Assembly: GCF_963576615.1 (NCBI RefSeq)
Contig: NC_088717.1
Coordinates: 39,634,302 to 39,698,301 of the forward strand
Direction of reading: 5' to 3'
Origin: Watersipora subatra
Lineage: Eukaryota; Bryozoa; Gymnolaemata; Cheilostomatida; Watersiporidae
DNA: 64,000 nucleotides
In this document: positions 33,465 to 47,600 of the stretch, piece by piece
Numbering within the stretch: the first letter of the stretch is position 1
How the letters are laid out: every line of letters begins with the position of its first letter
Notes under the pieces: model-generated
Told to the model about the DNA's origin: nothing
The model's database searches: none
The model's input: the letters and a program-made list of their open reading frames with translations, nothing else
Translations under genes and position numbers: made by a program

Positions 33465-36400
33465 TCACTCCGTTGCTAGAGGAGATTCTTCATTGGCTGC
33501 AGTAGAGGATCCCGGACCATCAGAGTTCCCAGCTGCATCATCTTCCGTAAAACCATTAGACTCTACTTCCTGTTTGAACTCGGTCGCTTCCACCTTCTCC
33601 GCTGGAACTGTCTTACCGTTATGTGCATTCTCTTCATGAATTACTGAGTTGTTTGTCACTTGTCCATTCTCAGCGGATGATGTCTGAAACATTACAGATA
33701 TACGTTCAAGAAACATATGGCAATTTTATTAGTATAGCGGACTAAAAACCTCATAGCAAAACTGCTGCTGGTAGGAGGAAAGAGTTGGCAGCCCAGCCTG
33801 ATATTATCTGTCAATAAGGGCACCATCGTTTGACACATGCTTTCAATAAACCTAATGCTAGGTCCATCATTTGGTTTGTTCAAAATGCCTTTACATGACT
33901 GTTTCTGTTAGCACAAAACCCGTTTTAAGTTTTATCAATTGCGCAAACAATGGCTCAGTGATTTTGGCTAGGTATGTCTGAGCTCAGTCATAAGAAAACG
34001 TTGACGCTCCAAATGGCGCTCAGGTGCAAAAAATACCAACATTTTTCAGTAATAATCAACTATCTCTTTTAAATAGTATACTAAAAATAGCAGAATTTAA
34101 AACAGATTTGAACATAAAACATCATTGGTCAATAAACCGTCGCGGGTGATATCAAGATACAAAGCCTGTTTCCGATATCGACTGTGAAAGTCCAGCAGCA
34201 ATATCAGGCCGCATAAGTGCTGACCTTTACCTGCACAATACATATTAAAAAGATTTAGTCTGCATTCAATTCTAGGGCTGATCCCTGGCTGCTACCAGCA
34301 GTAATCAAGAAATTGGTTGTATTCATTGATGCTGATCATACGGCGAGAAAGTCGCTGTCGGACGCTAGCAGAACCTGCTAGTGTGTTTGAAGCATCATGA
34401 AAAACATCAGTGTATATATTAGTCTCTATCATCATGCCTCTTCCCAAGCACCAGCCTGTGTCGTCACGCGTTAAGCAAAGACTAACTGGTGAAACCTTCT
34501 AAGCAAAATAAAAAATACTCGAGAGAATAATAGCTCTATAAGGAGTTAAAAGGAAAAAGCGAAGCTGATCAAGATGACTGCAGATTATAAAATAACATTC
34601 TCTGAAGAGCTTCTCACCTCTGTACTGACTCGCAACCGATGCACATACGGATGTGACAAGAGCATAGCTTTAAGCTACAATAAAGGTATGCTGCCACTTG
34701 TCAAACAGGTCTGTCATTGTTTTGATTTCCAACTACTGCTGCTAGGTGCTGGCTTAAAATATGGAATTTCTTAGCGGAAGTGTGAGGCTATCAAAAGATA
34801 GCCTGCACTGGCAATGGATAAAAAATAAAGTGAATGTTAAGACTGTGAAATCTGATAAGCTTTTCCAATCAATATTACAACGAGCTCCAAGTTAATAAAG
34901 GCTTGCTGCCTTCTACGGATGCCAGAGGATACCTTACTACTAGTGGCAGAGAGAGAGACCAAACATGCTGACACGGGCAGCAGTAAGGTTTAAGAAATGT
35001 TATGATTACCTCTGATTTGTTGTCCGAGCTGACATCGATGTCCGATAAACTTTTTTTTCTTATCAATAACTGCTGTTTCCATTGTGGCAGACTTTCAAAC
35101 TTTTCCCGCTCTTTCCTCTCTGCTTCTTCCAATTGTTTTTGTGCCTCCTTCAATTTACATATAGAACCTATACATGTGGAATGCACATATCAACTCGATT
35201 GTAACAATACTGAAACTGTGCAATAACAAAATGCATTTGCACATCACAATCCGTACTTCAAACTTTTTCACGAGTCAGCCAACTAGGAACAGATCTTTGC
35301 TAGCATGTTCCATGTAAGATGTTATTAGCATGGAAGAATGGTGGTACCATGTTTTACTGTAGTGGTGGCAAAAGCCGCTGCCCTCAATAAAAAGACTTTC
35401 TTAGTTTTGAAATTTTTGTTTCTAAGGCATTTGTTCCTCAGTTACCATGGAAACAGTTCACTAACTTTTCAACTTCCAAACTTGACAAGCTTGACAAAAA
35501 TTGATATTAAAAGCTAGCCTAAAAGTGTTTATTGTTTAAAAAATTGAATTCAAATTTTTGTTTAAATATTTATTCTGTAAGGCAAGTGCAAAAATTTGCT
35601 GTAATCAACATGCATAAAAACTTGTAGTCGCGAGCAAACGTTTTTTGGGTCAGTGTTTAGAAATCTCAACAAAGCATTTCAAAAGTCAACTGGATGGAAA
35701 AAATGAAAGATGTGCATATTGATTTGAAGTTCGGTGCTGAAGGTTTAACATCTACAAGTCTAGTAGTGTTCATATGACAAAATGCTTTGTTTAGTTTTAA
35801 GCGTGTCCATAAACTCAGAGTTATCCTCTGTACAGCCTACAACATTCAGCGAGTTGCGACCAACATGGTAATTACTCTATTGACGGCTCCCAAACAAATT
35901 CTATCAAACATTTTAGCCATGGCAAACATGTTTGATTACCGTAGCCTACAAACATTAAAATATCCGTAAAGATCCCGAGCTACAGCTCTCAATAATACAT
36001 TGACACGCTGGTGTACTACCAAGAGACCGGACCCATTCGGTTGTCACCTGCTTAGCATTCAACAATCATTGCAAAAACTGCTGTAATTCTGATACAATCT
36101 TGAGATGTACGATATTTTAATATGAACCCCAATTGCACTAAGAGATCCAAAACCTCCTTAGTTCTAGTTCCACCCGAGAACAAGAAGATAGAGACCTTTC
36201 GATTCTCCAGATGATGACTGTAAGAAATACTTTGTGCTCATCATTGGTAAGAATCGATACTGTTAAGGGCGGACAACAACTATGGTAGTTGGATAGAACT
36301 TACATGGTAACTGCAAAGAGGCAGGCCATCACAAGGAGCTCAAGTTACAGTTTTATTAACAAGAGTTTTACACTGAAATTATTTGATCGACCTCAAACAT

Positions 36401-39400
36401 CACAAAACAGTTATGTAAAATGGTGTGAGTACAATGTAAATGGTGTGAATACAAGTTAAATGGTGTAACCAAGTGTGATGGTGTGAGTACAATGTAAATG
36501 GTGAGATCTGGTCACCTCGACCAAACCATATATTACCATCATGAAGGTTTATTATTGTAGGCTGTAATAGCAAGACTGACTACAGGCAGTGCTATATAAA
36601 TATTTACTTTAGTCAATCCTGGACGAGGCTGTAAACAGATGACAAGTTAAACCAGGTATCAAACCATGACATCCATCATCGAGGGCGTATTAGACAGTTC
36701 ATACTGCTTTTCAATTCTAACGTAAGCTAAATGAAGTATTTGGCAAATCCATCATTAAAAATATTGAGTTGTTGAAACTTTTGGCGTATTGTCAAAAAGC
36801 TTTTATACGTAATATTGCAATTAGTTAAAACTAGCTAAGCTTGCCTGTATAAGGACATGCTTCCCCACTCATGGCCAACTAATAGTCATAAACACTTTTT
36901 GCAAGAACTGTATGATTTTACAAATAATAGTGTTTCAGACCAAAAGCACGACATTAAAAAGCAAAGCATGTCAACTTGACATTGATTCAAAACAACATCC
37001 TTTCTTGTCTATGCTAATGACAGGAAACATATAGCAAACAGAGCAATTATGTTATTTCCTTTTTGCCATACTTTTTGATATATGATAACAGATATGTTAA
37101 TTTATTTTACTAACACTGCTAGATTTACAATACTGAATAGTTTTAACACCTTCACATATCACTGATATGATTGAATGCTCAAGTAACAGATATCCATGAC
37201 ATGATGGTTTTATTTTGTACTTACCAAAATATGCACTCAACGATTGCATTGCTAATTCTTTAAATCTTTTGATCAAAAGAGATAAGATATACACCCGAGC
37301 TTAGTAGTTTCAAGTCTTACTTGTATAAAGTTTTGTTTTCACTTTTATGACAACATATTGCAATATCACTTTTTTATGTTTTGTAGCACCGCATGTAAAA
37401 CTGTTTTTCTATAAAAATGATTATGGACTGCTATAAAAATACTAGAAGTTCCACATAGCAGTGTTTTATTGCTATTGTTAGTATTTTATGTAGCACTGTA
37501 TTCAGCTATCTGTTGACAGATACATCTAAATACATGTAGTTTATTATCATAGCACTGGTTACAAAAGATAATTTGGGCAAATAACTTAAAATTTCTGCAG
37601 TAAGGCAAAGCTTGTGCTTTTGATTTTTATTCCAAGGCATGTACAGCGAGCACATATGCTAAAAACACTTACAATTTTTAATTTCCTTACGGAAAGCATA
37701 TAAAAATTTTGCAGTTTTTTTGAATTGAAATTGTCTCCCTTGAATAATTTCATTTCGACGGCAGACTTTTACACTGGCAAATATGCAATGCATATCAAAC
37801 TGAAGATACGTTGGAGCGCATCCTGCTTGGGCCTGCACTGCAGATGCTCAAATAACAGAGCAGCGCGGGCAGCCTGCTACAGCACAATGAAGCAAGTGTT
37901 AATTTGATTATAAAATGTAAATGCATCGGTTGTAGGGTTTATCTGAGCTAACGTCTACGAATTGTTTGTAGAGAATATTGAGTTTGCCATTAGAACGCAA
38001 TAAAGCCTATATCTTTAGCGTATGTTGCTGTTAATTCAAGTTTTACCAAACTCCCATTAGATCAACATATCAGGTCTTTCAAATACAGTTGATCCTAATG
38101 ATTCTTGACATTTGTTCGAAGCACAATATCAATATTCAAAACTCTATAAACAGTGTAAAGTTTCAATGATAAAACTCGGTAAACCACAGATATTAATAGG
38201 AAGGAGTAGACAAAAAGAAAGCGCTGATTGGGTATAGTTACAAATTCGTTAACGAGTCGAAAGTCTCTACAAAATCGAACATATTTTCTATCACCCGATA
38301 TGAATATGCAAACATCATATTTATTTACTAATAGGAATAGTTAACTCACTGGAAAATACATCCACAAAGTCATTGTGTAAATAGTAAAAAATTTACGGAA
38401 ATACCAAAACTGTTGAGCAAGTCAGGTCAGTGCAAAAAGCGTATTAACTTGCTGACCAGCTCACATCTTAGTATGTTGGTCTAACTTGACTAATTGCTAA
38501 AACTCCATAATTGCCGTGAATGCGGACAAACTTTGGGTGTGGTTAACGATTGCATCGACCAGAAACTAGAGAAGTTATGAAACCTGCTTCAGTGACCACT
38601 TTGGTATGTAAAATGTCTGTAATTACACCAACCTCAGCTTCTTTGAGTTTTTTCTCTTTTTCCTTTAACAGTTGCTGTTTCCACTCAGGTATGGCAGCCC
38701 ACCTTGCTTCCTCTTTTTGTTTTTCTTCCTCTTTTTCCTGAGAACAACAACTTAAATTAGACGTCGTTTGTATTTCACATTTCACAACAGTGTGCTAATT
38801 GAGACCTGTTTTTACAAGTTGTTAAAACTTATAAAAACGTTCTAAAAACTTCTAAAAGTTGTTACAACCTTTGTAAAATACCAGAAATACACATACAGCT
38901 ATTGCCATTTGACAGCATTGTCGTTTGATGACATATTGTCAGGAGCTGCAACTACAAAGTGCATACATATATGCATCAGAGCTGGTCATGTGTAATGAGT
39001 AGAAAAATAAAGTCACTCAATAATCCGGAATAAAAGTTAACTAAAACTTGGCTAACTGCCAAAAGTACTCTTCATGTAGATATGCTTTTCTGTTCCGATC
39101 ACGCTAGAATGATAACACCAACTAACGCAGATCGGAGATAATGTACTGCTCAGCTTGAAGCAACAAGTGAAACAACTTTCACTGAAATCCTGTTTGCTTC
39201 TCAAGCAATTTACGGCCACACTGGATTATACTGAAACAGAAAAGTGGTTCTGTACCTATGAGATTCTTCCTTAGCCACTCACATTGGTGTTCTTATCAAC
39301 TCAGAATCATAATCTGGGATATAAAAACGTATGTATCTATGTTACCCACCAAATATTCTGCAATTAGTTTCATATTTTTCTCTTGCATCGGTTTAATTTT

Positions 39401-39490
39401 CCATTGAGGCATACCAGGTTCGATCAATCTGACTCCTTTCACATGCAGGTAGTCCTTGACCTGTATAGTCGTTGGATCTAGGGCAGGCAT
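33465..39490 (-). CDS. Pro-x-Trp-Lys motif protein B (paralogue of protein A)
   Basis: Minus-strand exons 39490-39350, 38737-38633, 35147-35010 and 33683-33465, all in phase 0, give 200 residues if the ATG at 39490 is the start. That ATG follows a strong acceptor (TTTTATTTTTTAG), so at least one upstream exon, coding or not, remains unseen. Trp motifs lie near residues 30 (MPQWKIKPMQEKN), 66 (IPEWKQQLLKEKEKK) and 105 (LPQWKQQLLIRKK), one per exon, between Glu/Lys-rich helices. The last exon is acidic and Ser/Asn-rich and ends LATE-stop. The first exon matches protein A over VRLIEPGMPQWKI versus VKVIPSHTPNWKI, and exon order is parallel. The acceptor at 35147 is weak (AAATTGAAG), so that boundary is the least certain. 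Confidence 0.65.
35150..38632. other. intron of protein B, no gene seen
   Basis: AT-rich intron. A short imperfect repeat of AAATGGTGTGAGTACAATGT lies at about 36417-36505. A locally GC-rich patch at about 37800-37870 has no supported frame. Confidence 0.4.
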
Positions 39491-42260
39491 CTAAAAAATA
39501 AAACAAACGCTATGTAGTAGCAGCGAGGAATAGTGTTGCTGTTGTACAGCTAAATGTTTGCATGGTTTCCATTCCCTGCAATATAAACAAGCCTGATAGA
39601 GGTCATGTTATTCTTTCAATTATCTCTATTAGGAAATTAGTTTTGCGTCATGCAAAAGGAGAAAATAAATAAGGAGCATAATTTCATGTTATCAAGTTGA
39701 GCTGTGTAATTGTCAACACCTGTAGAACTTGTCAATACTCTATAACCAGTTCTATCTGGATAATCCTTTCAGATGTATTATCTGGATAGCATGTAATTTC
39801 ATTCAAGTCAAGTAGAAGAAGGAAGATAATGGTTCTTCTAATAACGCAAAATCAAGAAGTCAAGGAGTAAGTGTTTGTAACAGAATAAAAATACAGGAGT
39901 TTTAGGTAATATGGTTGTGTATGGCCAATAGGCCAGGACTGTTTCTTCCTGCAACAGCTGTTACAAACTGTTGGTTAACTTGGTTATAAGCAGCTCTCCT
40001 CAATGGAGGGCAAAAATCAAACACTTTCCTAATACAAATATCGGCTGAGTCACATATATCGCGCAGCGTAGATAATATTATTTATTACCTGCAAATTTCA
40101 CGCCTGTTTAGCAAATAAACTATCGCAGTCAGAGTGAGTCAAATTTTGATGTTTCCAACCATATAAAAAACTAAATGACGAGTATGCGGTACAATTGAGA
40201 AAAGTTGAAGTATTGAGAATAAAGAAGAGTATGATGTCTGTTTAGTTTACTGCAAGCAGAGGCTCTGTGTGTTCTTAAAAGCATTTTTACACAAAGAATG
40301 GTTCTGTGATCAGGTTGGACATGTCTGAGTCCAGGGAGAACCTCAACGATTGGAAATATGTTTAGTTGCAGCGAGCAATTTCAGGTTGGATGTAATTCCT
40401 GTCACCACTAGTGCCTTTTTTGGGAATTGAACCTTGACCTGTTGTTTGCAGGTCAAGCATTCTAGACCCCAAGGCAATGGCTGTTCTCCGAATCACTAGT
40501 ATAGCATACTATAAGCAGACACCAGAAAATGAGATACACAGAGCTGTAAAACAACCTTTTCTATCCAGCGATCACTCAGGGTATATCCTGAAAGAGAGCT
40601 TTTCGATAATTTAGCTCTAGCATTTTGCCATATACAGTATCTACCAGACTTTATAAGAAAAGCTATGCAGGCATAAACACTCACCTTAATACAGATGGTT
40701 AGCTTATGAGCCTTTCAGTAGGCTGGATAGAGCTTACTCCTCTACAGGCTGCAAGCCTCGGAATGCCGCTCTGCATGCATATTTATTATTTGTAGTGAGG
40801 GGAGATATTGATGTATGAAATCAGTGTGAATAACGATTGCACGGTAGATGCACTCATGTAGGCAAAGGTCCAATAGAATAGATAAAAAGAGATGAGCGGA
40901 TATCATTTATTCATATTGCTAATATGGATGCTGATACAATGCCAAGCATTCATCTGAACAGACAACGAGATCTGTGTAGGCACACAGTGTCTTTATTAAC
41001 AACATCTCACATACTACTCCTAGCTTATAAACATGTCTACAAATTGCATTGTTTGGGTAGATGACCCAAACAACTCATAAGCGTTTGAAAATTATTTTAT
41101 GCATAATGTAAGTTACCCTGGACTTATGGTTCCCAGGAAACGATCATTGCCTTAGTGTAATTGTCTCACCATAGTGTGTCTGCTCTTGATTGTTCATGTT
41201 TCTCGTGAAATCATTAATATTTTCAACTGAAAAATTGCTTAAAATTTAGTTTTTTGGAATGCACTCTCCAATATGCGACATCTCATGCTGTTTTCACGGC
41301 ATCAATGATATGGCTGACAAGGATTAGGCTGCATAGCTTTTTACTAACATGATCAAATAAATCTGTTCATTGTACCTCACCTAAGTTTTTAGATGTATAC
41401 AATAGCAAGGTTGAAATTCCCTCTATCTCGTACAAAGCTGTGCCAGAAAATCATATTGTATTTCTGTACACAGCTAATGGTAAAACTTAAGTATTTTATC
41501 TCCATAGTAATGTTTTCAATGTAAGTAATATATTACAGTTTTGCTTTACATCTTTAAAACTAATGAGAAGAGCTTTTATTGCCGATAGATCAACAATCTA
41601 GGTACACATTTCGGTCAAGCTTTCAAATACTCCAGACAAATTAGTTCAACCAAGTGTCAATAATGAGGAGAATGTTAACCAGCTATCAATACGTTGCAAT
41701 GGATTCAATCGATCAATTATTGGCAGTTGATATTAAAAGATACGAATATCAATTGTCATAGTCACTCTGGACTAACAGTAGCACCAAATTAACCCTTACG
41801 GACATTCCTTTATCTATTAGCTGTGAAATCAGAACACTGATGAGTATTATATACAAAGGCTAGCCGACTGCATAGTTATAAATTGCTTTCACTAAGGAAT
41901 CCTTCAGATGTTAGTCTAAATTAAATCATATTGTAGGTTTAGTTGATACAGTTGAATAAATTCAAGCATATTCTAATTTATGCTGCGTTTAACCACAAAA
42001 ATATATAAAGCAGGTCACTACAAACTATGGCCTATGGGCCAACTGAGTCTTTGAGAAGGTTATTATTGGCCTGCAGCAAACTCTGCAAGTATTATTGAAT
42101 ATGGCACACAGAAAAATGTGAGCTCAACTCTGTTGCCCTTCTCAATTTCAACACTAGATGGAGCAATCCACAGAAACGGTGCTTCTCCACTAAACAAACT
42201 TCTTTTAAGCAAAAACGCTTCTAGTGATTCAGCAAAGATAGCATCCAAACCAAAAATGCA
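39491..42260. other. upstream of protein B; no exon resolved
   Basis: The 5' exon(s) and promoter of protein B should lie here or further right. Apart from a tRNA-like SINE at about 40415-40489 no feature is recognised. Confidence 0.35.
40415..40489 (-). repeat. tRNA-derived SINE-like sequence
   Basis: On the minus strand it reads ACAGCCATTGCCTTGGGGTC, then GACCTGCAAACAACAGGTC (a hairpin) and AAGGTTCAATTCCC, which fits an RNA polymerase III B box. No complete cloverleaf can be drawn. Confidence 0.5.
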
Positions 42261-42269
42261 AAGTAACAA

Positions 42270-43500
42270 GTGTGAGTAAGATTTCAAACACAGTGAGAAA
42301 ATGAACATTACGTGATTACTTCGAAGATGTCATTGGCAAGTGTTTATGTGTGATTTGTTGATTTGTAATGAATGTGTTGTGATGATGGAAGAGTATTATT
42401 CTTGTCTCAATGGCAACAAGCAACACAGTTGTACTGGTGAGGAACGAGCACAAAATATCAAGCAATCAGAATCTAGCCTGCAAGCTCTCCTACATGTTTT
42501 TTTCATGCTAACAAAGTACAGGAAAACTTCACAACAGCAAGTTATGATATGGCTAATCACATTTCCTTGCATGGCAAACCATTCTCAGATGGTGACTTCA
42601 TAAGGCAGCTTTCACCAATGTAACAGAAATAATGTGCTGGGAAAATGTGCTGAATTTCAAGAGCTTGAGGTTTCCGAGAAATGCAGTATTGCGGAGAATA
42701 GAGGAGTGGTTCAATAACTTGAAATTTTTGCTGAGAGGAAAAGCTTGTGTTTTTGACTTTTACTCAATGGCTCTGCGAGCGCAGATGCTACAAACATCGT
42801 GCAACTATTTATTTCCTTTCGATAATTTTTGCTGTACAGAAGAGCTGCTTGATGCAATGATCCTAAAAGGCACAATTTCGTGAAAAGATATTTTTGAAGC
42901 TGTGTCAGAGGTAGGTAAATTGGTGGGGTGTAAATAAGGCAAACTCCTTAGAACAACAATTGATGGAGCTTTGGCAATGACAGGTGGCCCCAACAATGAA
43001 AGAAATGGGTGGTGAGGCTGTTGGGATGCGCTGCTAGCCAAGAGGTGATATGATGAACAGTGATATGAAAACCGTCAAACTTCAAGCAAGAAAATTGCAC
43101 CACAGACAATTATAAGCTTTCTTATCTGATTTGGAGGCTGACCATGGAGACATTTGTTAAAATCAGCCAAAAATTGGCTAGTTTTTAAAGGAGAATGTCT
43201 GACATCTTCATGGAAAGAGTGACCTTTTGTGACCTGACAGTTTTGGTAGATCTCACTCATCATCTGAATATACTAAACTAGAAAACACATGGCAAACAAC
43301 TACTGGTGTCACACCTGAATGTAGACATGACTTCTATGTAAAGCTTGATCCATTTGAAACAACCGCAATCCTTTAAAGCTGATCACTTCATTATGCTTCC
43401 TGAAATCAAGTCTGCTTTTCGAAGGACAACCTTTTTGCTAAAAAAGGGAAAAAATGTGTCTGTGATAGTTTCTATCGTAACAGAAATCAGCAAGCGGTTT
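42270..43500 (+). pseudogene. hAT-type transposase pseudogene (GTF2IRD2/ZBED-like)
   Basis: Broken + strand frames match the hAT-derived transposase family to which the C-terminus of vertebrate GTF2IRD2 belongs: LICNECVVMMEEY, then KQHSCTGEERAQNIKQSES, LTKYRKTSQQ, LRRIEEWFNNLKFLLRGKA, FDFYSMALRA, CTEELLDAMILKGT and TTIDGALAMTGG in order. These cover the BED-type zinc-finger end and the first part of the catalytic domain. There are many stops and frameshifts, the Asp motif after FDFYS has decayed, and the C-terminal dimerisation region is not recognisable. It is a dead copy and not an exon of a neighbour. Confidence 0.75.
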
Positions 43501-44527
43501 CTAAGATTTTTCTATCAGTGAAAACCAAATCAAGCTACTCCTAACTACCTTTCTGGTTAATACAGGAGTGGAAGGTCTGCAGTTAGGATTGATAAACCTT
43601 GCGATGATTCATCGAAGAATCAAAATCAGCTTCTCACATTGCCTTCTACTTGAGTTTGGATGTCAAGACACACCTGAGAAGACGCCAACTAACAAGAAAG
43701 AACCTATTCAACTCAAGAATCGTCGGTGAAGAAACATCCTCCATTTTAAATCAGAACCGAAGCAGACTGAGAACAAGAACGACTGACAACCGTCTCTGCT
43801 AAGTCTTTTGTCTCAGCCACCAAACTTTCTCCTGAAATGTCAAGCATTCTTCAATCCAAAGGACAGCATCACTGGTCACACTACATGCAGTGCTCTCCAC
43901 ATCATAGGTAAGTTAAAAATAACACTGCAATAATGCACTAACATGCCAAATCTAAGGTGTGGCCCAGGGTGTAGCTTATTTTTGCTTATTTAGCCTTGAC
44001 TAAAAAGCTTTGAACACCCCTGCATTAAAACCATATGCATGATCAGTTATTCTTAAGAGTTGTCCACCCAAAAACAGGTGACAACAAATGCTCTCCTTGC
44101 ATGTAGTAATATCCGCATAATGAAGAATTGCTTAACAATATGTAACCCATAACTTCATGCATGGTGATGTGGAGTGACTTTCACACATGGACAGTAAAAA
44201 TAGTTGCACTCTCCAAACTGCAAGCTCGGCAAACCAGCCTTAGTTAGCTACGAGTCATTGTCTTGTCATGTGCTGACAAATTACAGAAGTATCCAGAAGA
44301 TACCGAGTTTGCCAGCAGGAATAATGAGACCACCTATTTTAGTAGTTACATATCCAGCACCGACATTAGAATAATTGTCAATACTGTATATTAAGCAACA
44401 ACTTCCCACAAGTGTACCCATACAAGTTCAGACAATATTGAGACACACAACTGCTATTTTATGGTCATAACATCCAGAATGTATCGTTCTTTTAACACGG
44501 GTGTAAATTACAAATCTCTCAATATGT
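43501..44527. other. intergenic, no gene seen
   Basis: May hold decayed downstream parts of the hAT element. No frame, TIR or known repeat could be supported. Confidence 0.35.
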
Positions 44528-44533
44528 TTTATT
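44528..44533 (-). promoter_or_regulatory. NCBP2: polyadenylation signal of NCBP2
   Basis: AATAAA on the minus strand about 160 bp below the NCBP2 stop codon. It is the first canonical hexamer after the stop that I found. Confidence 0.6.
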
Positions 44534-44691
44534 TGACTTGTTCGCAAACTACAATAAGTGAGAGCTAATATACAGTTTTTAACCAGTATGTATAAAAATA
44601 TTTACTTATAAGAGAGAATTAAATTCTGCCAGAAAAAATCAGCCAAAAAAGAAACTGATATATATAATACAACGTATTTTTGTTCCTCAGA

Positions 44692-47600
44692 CTATTTAGG
44701 AATCTTATCTTGAACGATTTTGCCATAGCCTCCTCTTCCATCATCAAAGTCTGTGCGGTATTCATCACGCACCTACCAACAACAATATGTACCTTAATAT
44801 CACATACCTACCAACAGCAACATGTACCTTCATATCACAGACCTACCAGCAGCAACATGTGCCTTCATATCACAGACCTACCAGCAGCAACATGTACCTT
44901 GATATCACAGATCTACCTACAGCAACATGTATCTTCATACTACTAACCTGACTGACCAGGAAAACCAGTGAAACTAGTGATACACCTTAGAGAGCAGAGA
45001 TATCGAAACAAACTATAGAGCTAGTGTTAAGAATTGTCTACTCATTAACGCTGTGTTTATAAAGAGTCAAGGTCATGTGCCTACTGACAGCGGCATTGCT
45101 GCACATCGTGCTTACAAATGTACCATCTCTTTTAATATATGTTTGTGTTTCATAGCTAAGGCAACATGGGCCAAAAGGGTTGGGAAACGAACTAAACATT
45201 TTTTTCTAATAGTACCCTCACAAATACAATTTAAACCAAATTTTCTTAGCACATTCAAAGAAAAAACTTACCGATGAAAAGATGCTCAAACACAGTAAAA
45301 TCCAGAATCACTAGCCTTCTAATGTGATAGCGCATCTTTGATTGACATCAGAAGATGAACACGTGTGTTAAATGTTAACTTACACCACGGAAGCGACACA
45401 ATTGAAAATAATATCAATAAAAAGCTAAGGATCTCAAGCCTCATTTTGATGTGATTTTAGTCTTTGTAGACCTACTCAGGCGGAAGATGTAGTTTGAATG
45501 AAATCCGTTGATGAAATGTTTAGATTCAAGCAAAAGAACGATTATGACATCTATGTTGCAGTTTGGCAAAGAGACCAATAGAATAAAGACGCAGAATGCT
45601 GCAACTTTAATGCGATAGCCGATATCAATAAGGAGAGAGACAGCCAGCCGCGCAACTACGTAGTGACATCATTATGACACATATTTTTCTTCTGAGCATT
45701 TTAACCGCAATAAAGTATTGTGGATTTTAATCTTAAAACATCCTGGCAGTCAGATCACCTCATACATCAAAAACAATCTCAAATTATGGAAAAATACCAG
45801 CACTTTTAATAAAATCTCCTAAAATTTTGTGTTAAGTTCATATTTAAAGAATGGTCTGAGTTGTGCTAGAGTTCCTCAACTAGGGGAAGTCAAGGAACTA
45901 AATTGATCAATGAAGTTATGATGAACTGCGCGGAGAAAGTTGGAGTTGTCTTGCTTCCAAGCGTCAGAGGAGTTTCAGCAATTGGAGGAAGTAAAAAAGG
46001 GCATCGGTCAAAAAACGTTAGCATGAAATTATACCTTTAATAATATCAGGTCTTTCTCATGAAATGCTCCGAAGTTTACAGCTTATCTTAGACATTAAAA
46101 CCGTTAGGCCATCAATCGTTAGTTATGTTTTGTCCGTTTCAACATTTCTGCATAAAAATTGGTAGCTCTTGCCAGTGTGATCATTGCAAAATAAAAGCCT
46201 CAACATATCAATTCTTAAAGGAACCATATTGAATGTTTTTGACTATGATTTTAATAGTTCATAAAATAACATCGTTGTTATTTCTTCTATTAAAACATTT
46301 ATGATCTACAGGCTTACAGGCTTTTTCAAGCAAAGCAATAACAAAAAAGCCAACACCGAAAAAGTTCTTATTAAAAATAAAACTTATTGAAAACAGGCAA
46401 AATTTGCATTTTGATAAGTCTTATGACATGAAGATGGCCTTTGTAAATATGGTAGTATTTAACAACACAAACTGATAGTACAACCTCATCTGATGAAATC
46501 CTCGAAAAGATGCAAACTATCTAATCAATGGACAGACACTAGAAAATAGAACAACAGAAGAACAAAGCTACCCCGACTGATAGGAAACTTTAAGCAAATA
46601 GATTATTTAAACAAAGGACAACATCAAGTGATGAAGCAACTCCAAACAGTTTTAATATTCTCTATTTACAAAGAATAAAGGACAGACAACTAAAAAAAAA
46701 TCAAAGGTTAACCAATTGTTTTCAAATAGACCCTGAAATTTATCAAAAAATATTGAATCAAATAGAGAACTGACTGATAAAATAACTTCAATCAACTCAT
46801 ATAACGACTGGACCACTGAGAACAATCTCTACAAGTAGGCAATGATGCGACAACTCCAACTAAAAAGAACGACTCCAATTCAGAGCAACTTTCAATGGCT
46901 AACCACACAAAAGTAAAAAATGTAAAGATATTACCATGAGAGAAACGAACTATTTAATTATATTTACAAACAAAAGGAAGTGAAGTAACATATTGACTCC
47001 AACCCTATAGCATAGATATGAGTGTTCAAACATATTCCACTAACCTGCCCTCCAGATTTGCCTCGGCCATATTGTCTTCCTTCTACAAATCCCGCATCCC
47101 AGTCAGTCCTCACAATTCTATCATCAAGACGAGTGCCATTCACAAAACGCATGCAGTTCTCCGCTTCTTCCCTATCGTAATACCTGTCCTACTGTCAAGG
47201 AACTAATCAAATGATCACACAATTGTGGCTAGAACCACAGACAGTTCAAGACAAGAGGAATTTAGACTGGTTGAAAAGAGACTTAACTTAAATGGGAACG
47301 GCCCTACCTAAACAGCGGAGTTACAGGTTCATATCCATAAGTCATTGTATGTAGGCATCAAATTGAATCCAAATTATTGCATCTCTCAACTACTGGATGT
47401 GTCATCTCTTATACAAGCCGATATTTTAGGGTTATGGCATGTTCAAGGAGAGCCATGTGGTGTCCTTAGAAAAGAAAAGCAAAACTTCTATACACACAAA
47501 CACGAGACATGCATATCTCCTCAAAAAAGCTCTCAAACTCACTTAATCTATAATATGATGTTCCCATCAGTTTTAACTCCATCTATATGGTTTCACGTAG

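Noticed and set aside
42063..42308. 81-residue minus-strand frame
   Set aside because: No domain, and it is antisense to the start of the hAT pseudogene region.
46488..46510. Second hammerhead-like CTGATGA...GAAA
   Set aside because: The two core boxes are present but stem II does not pair and the flanks form no helices.
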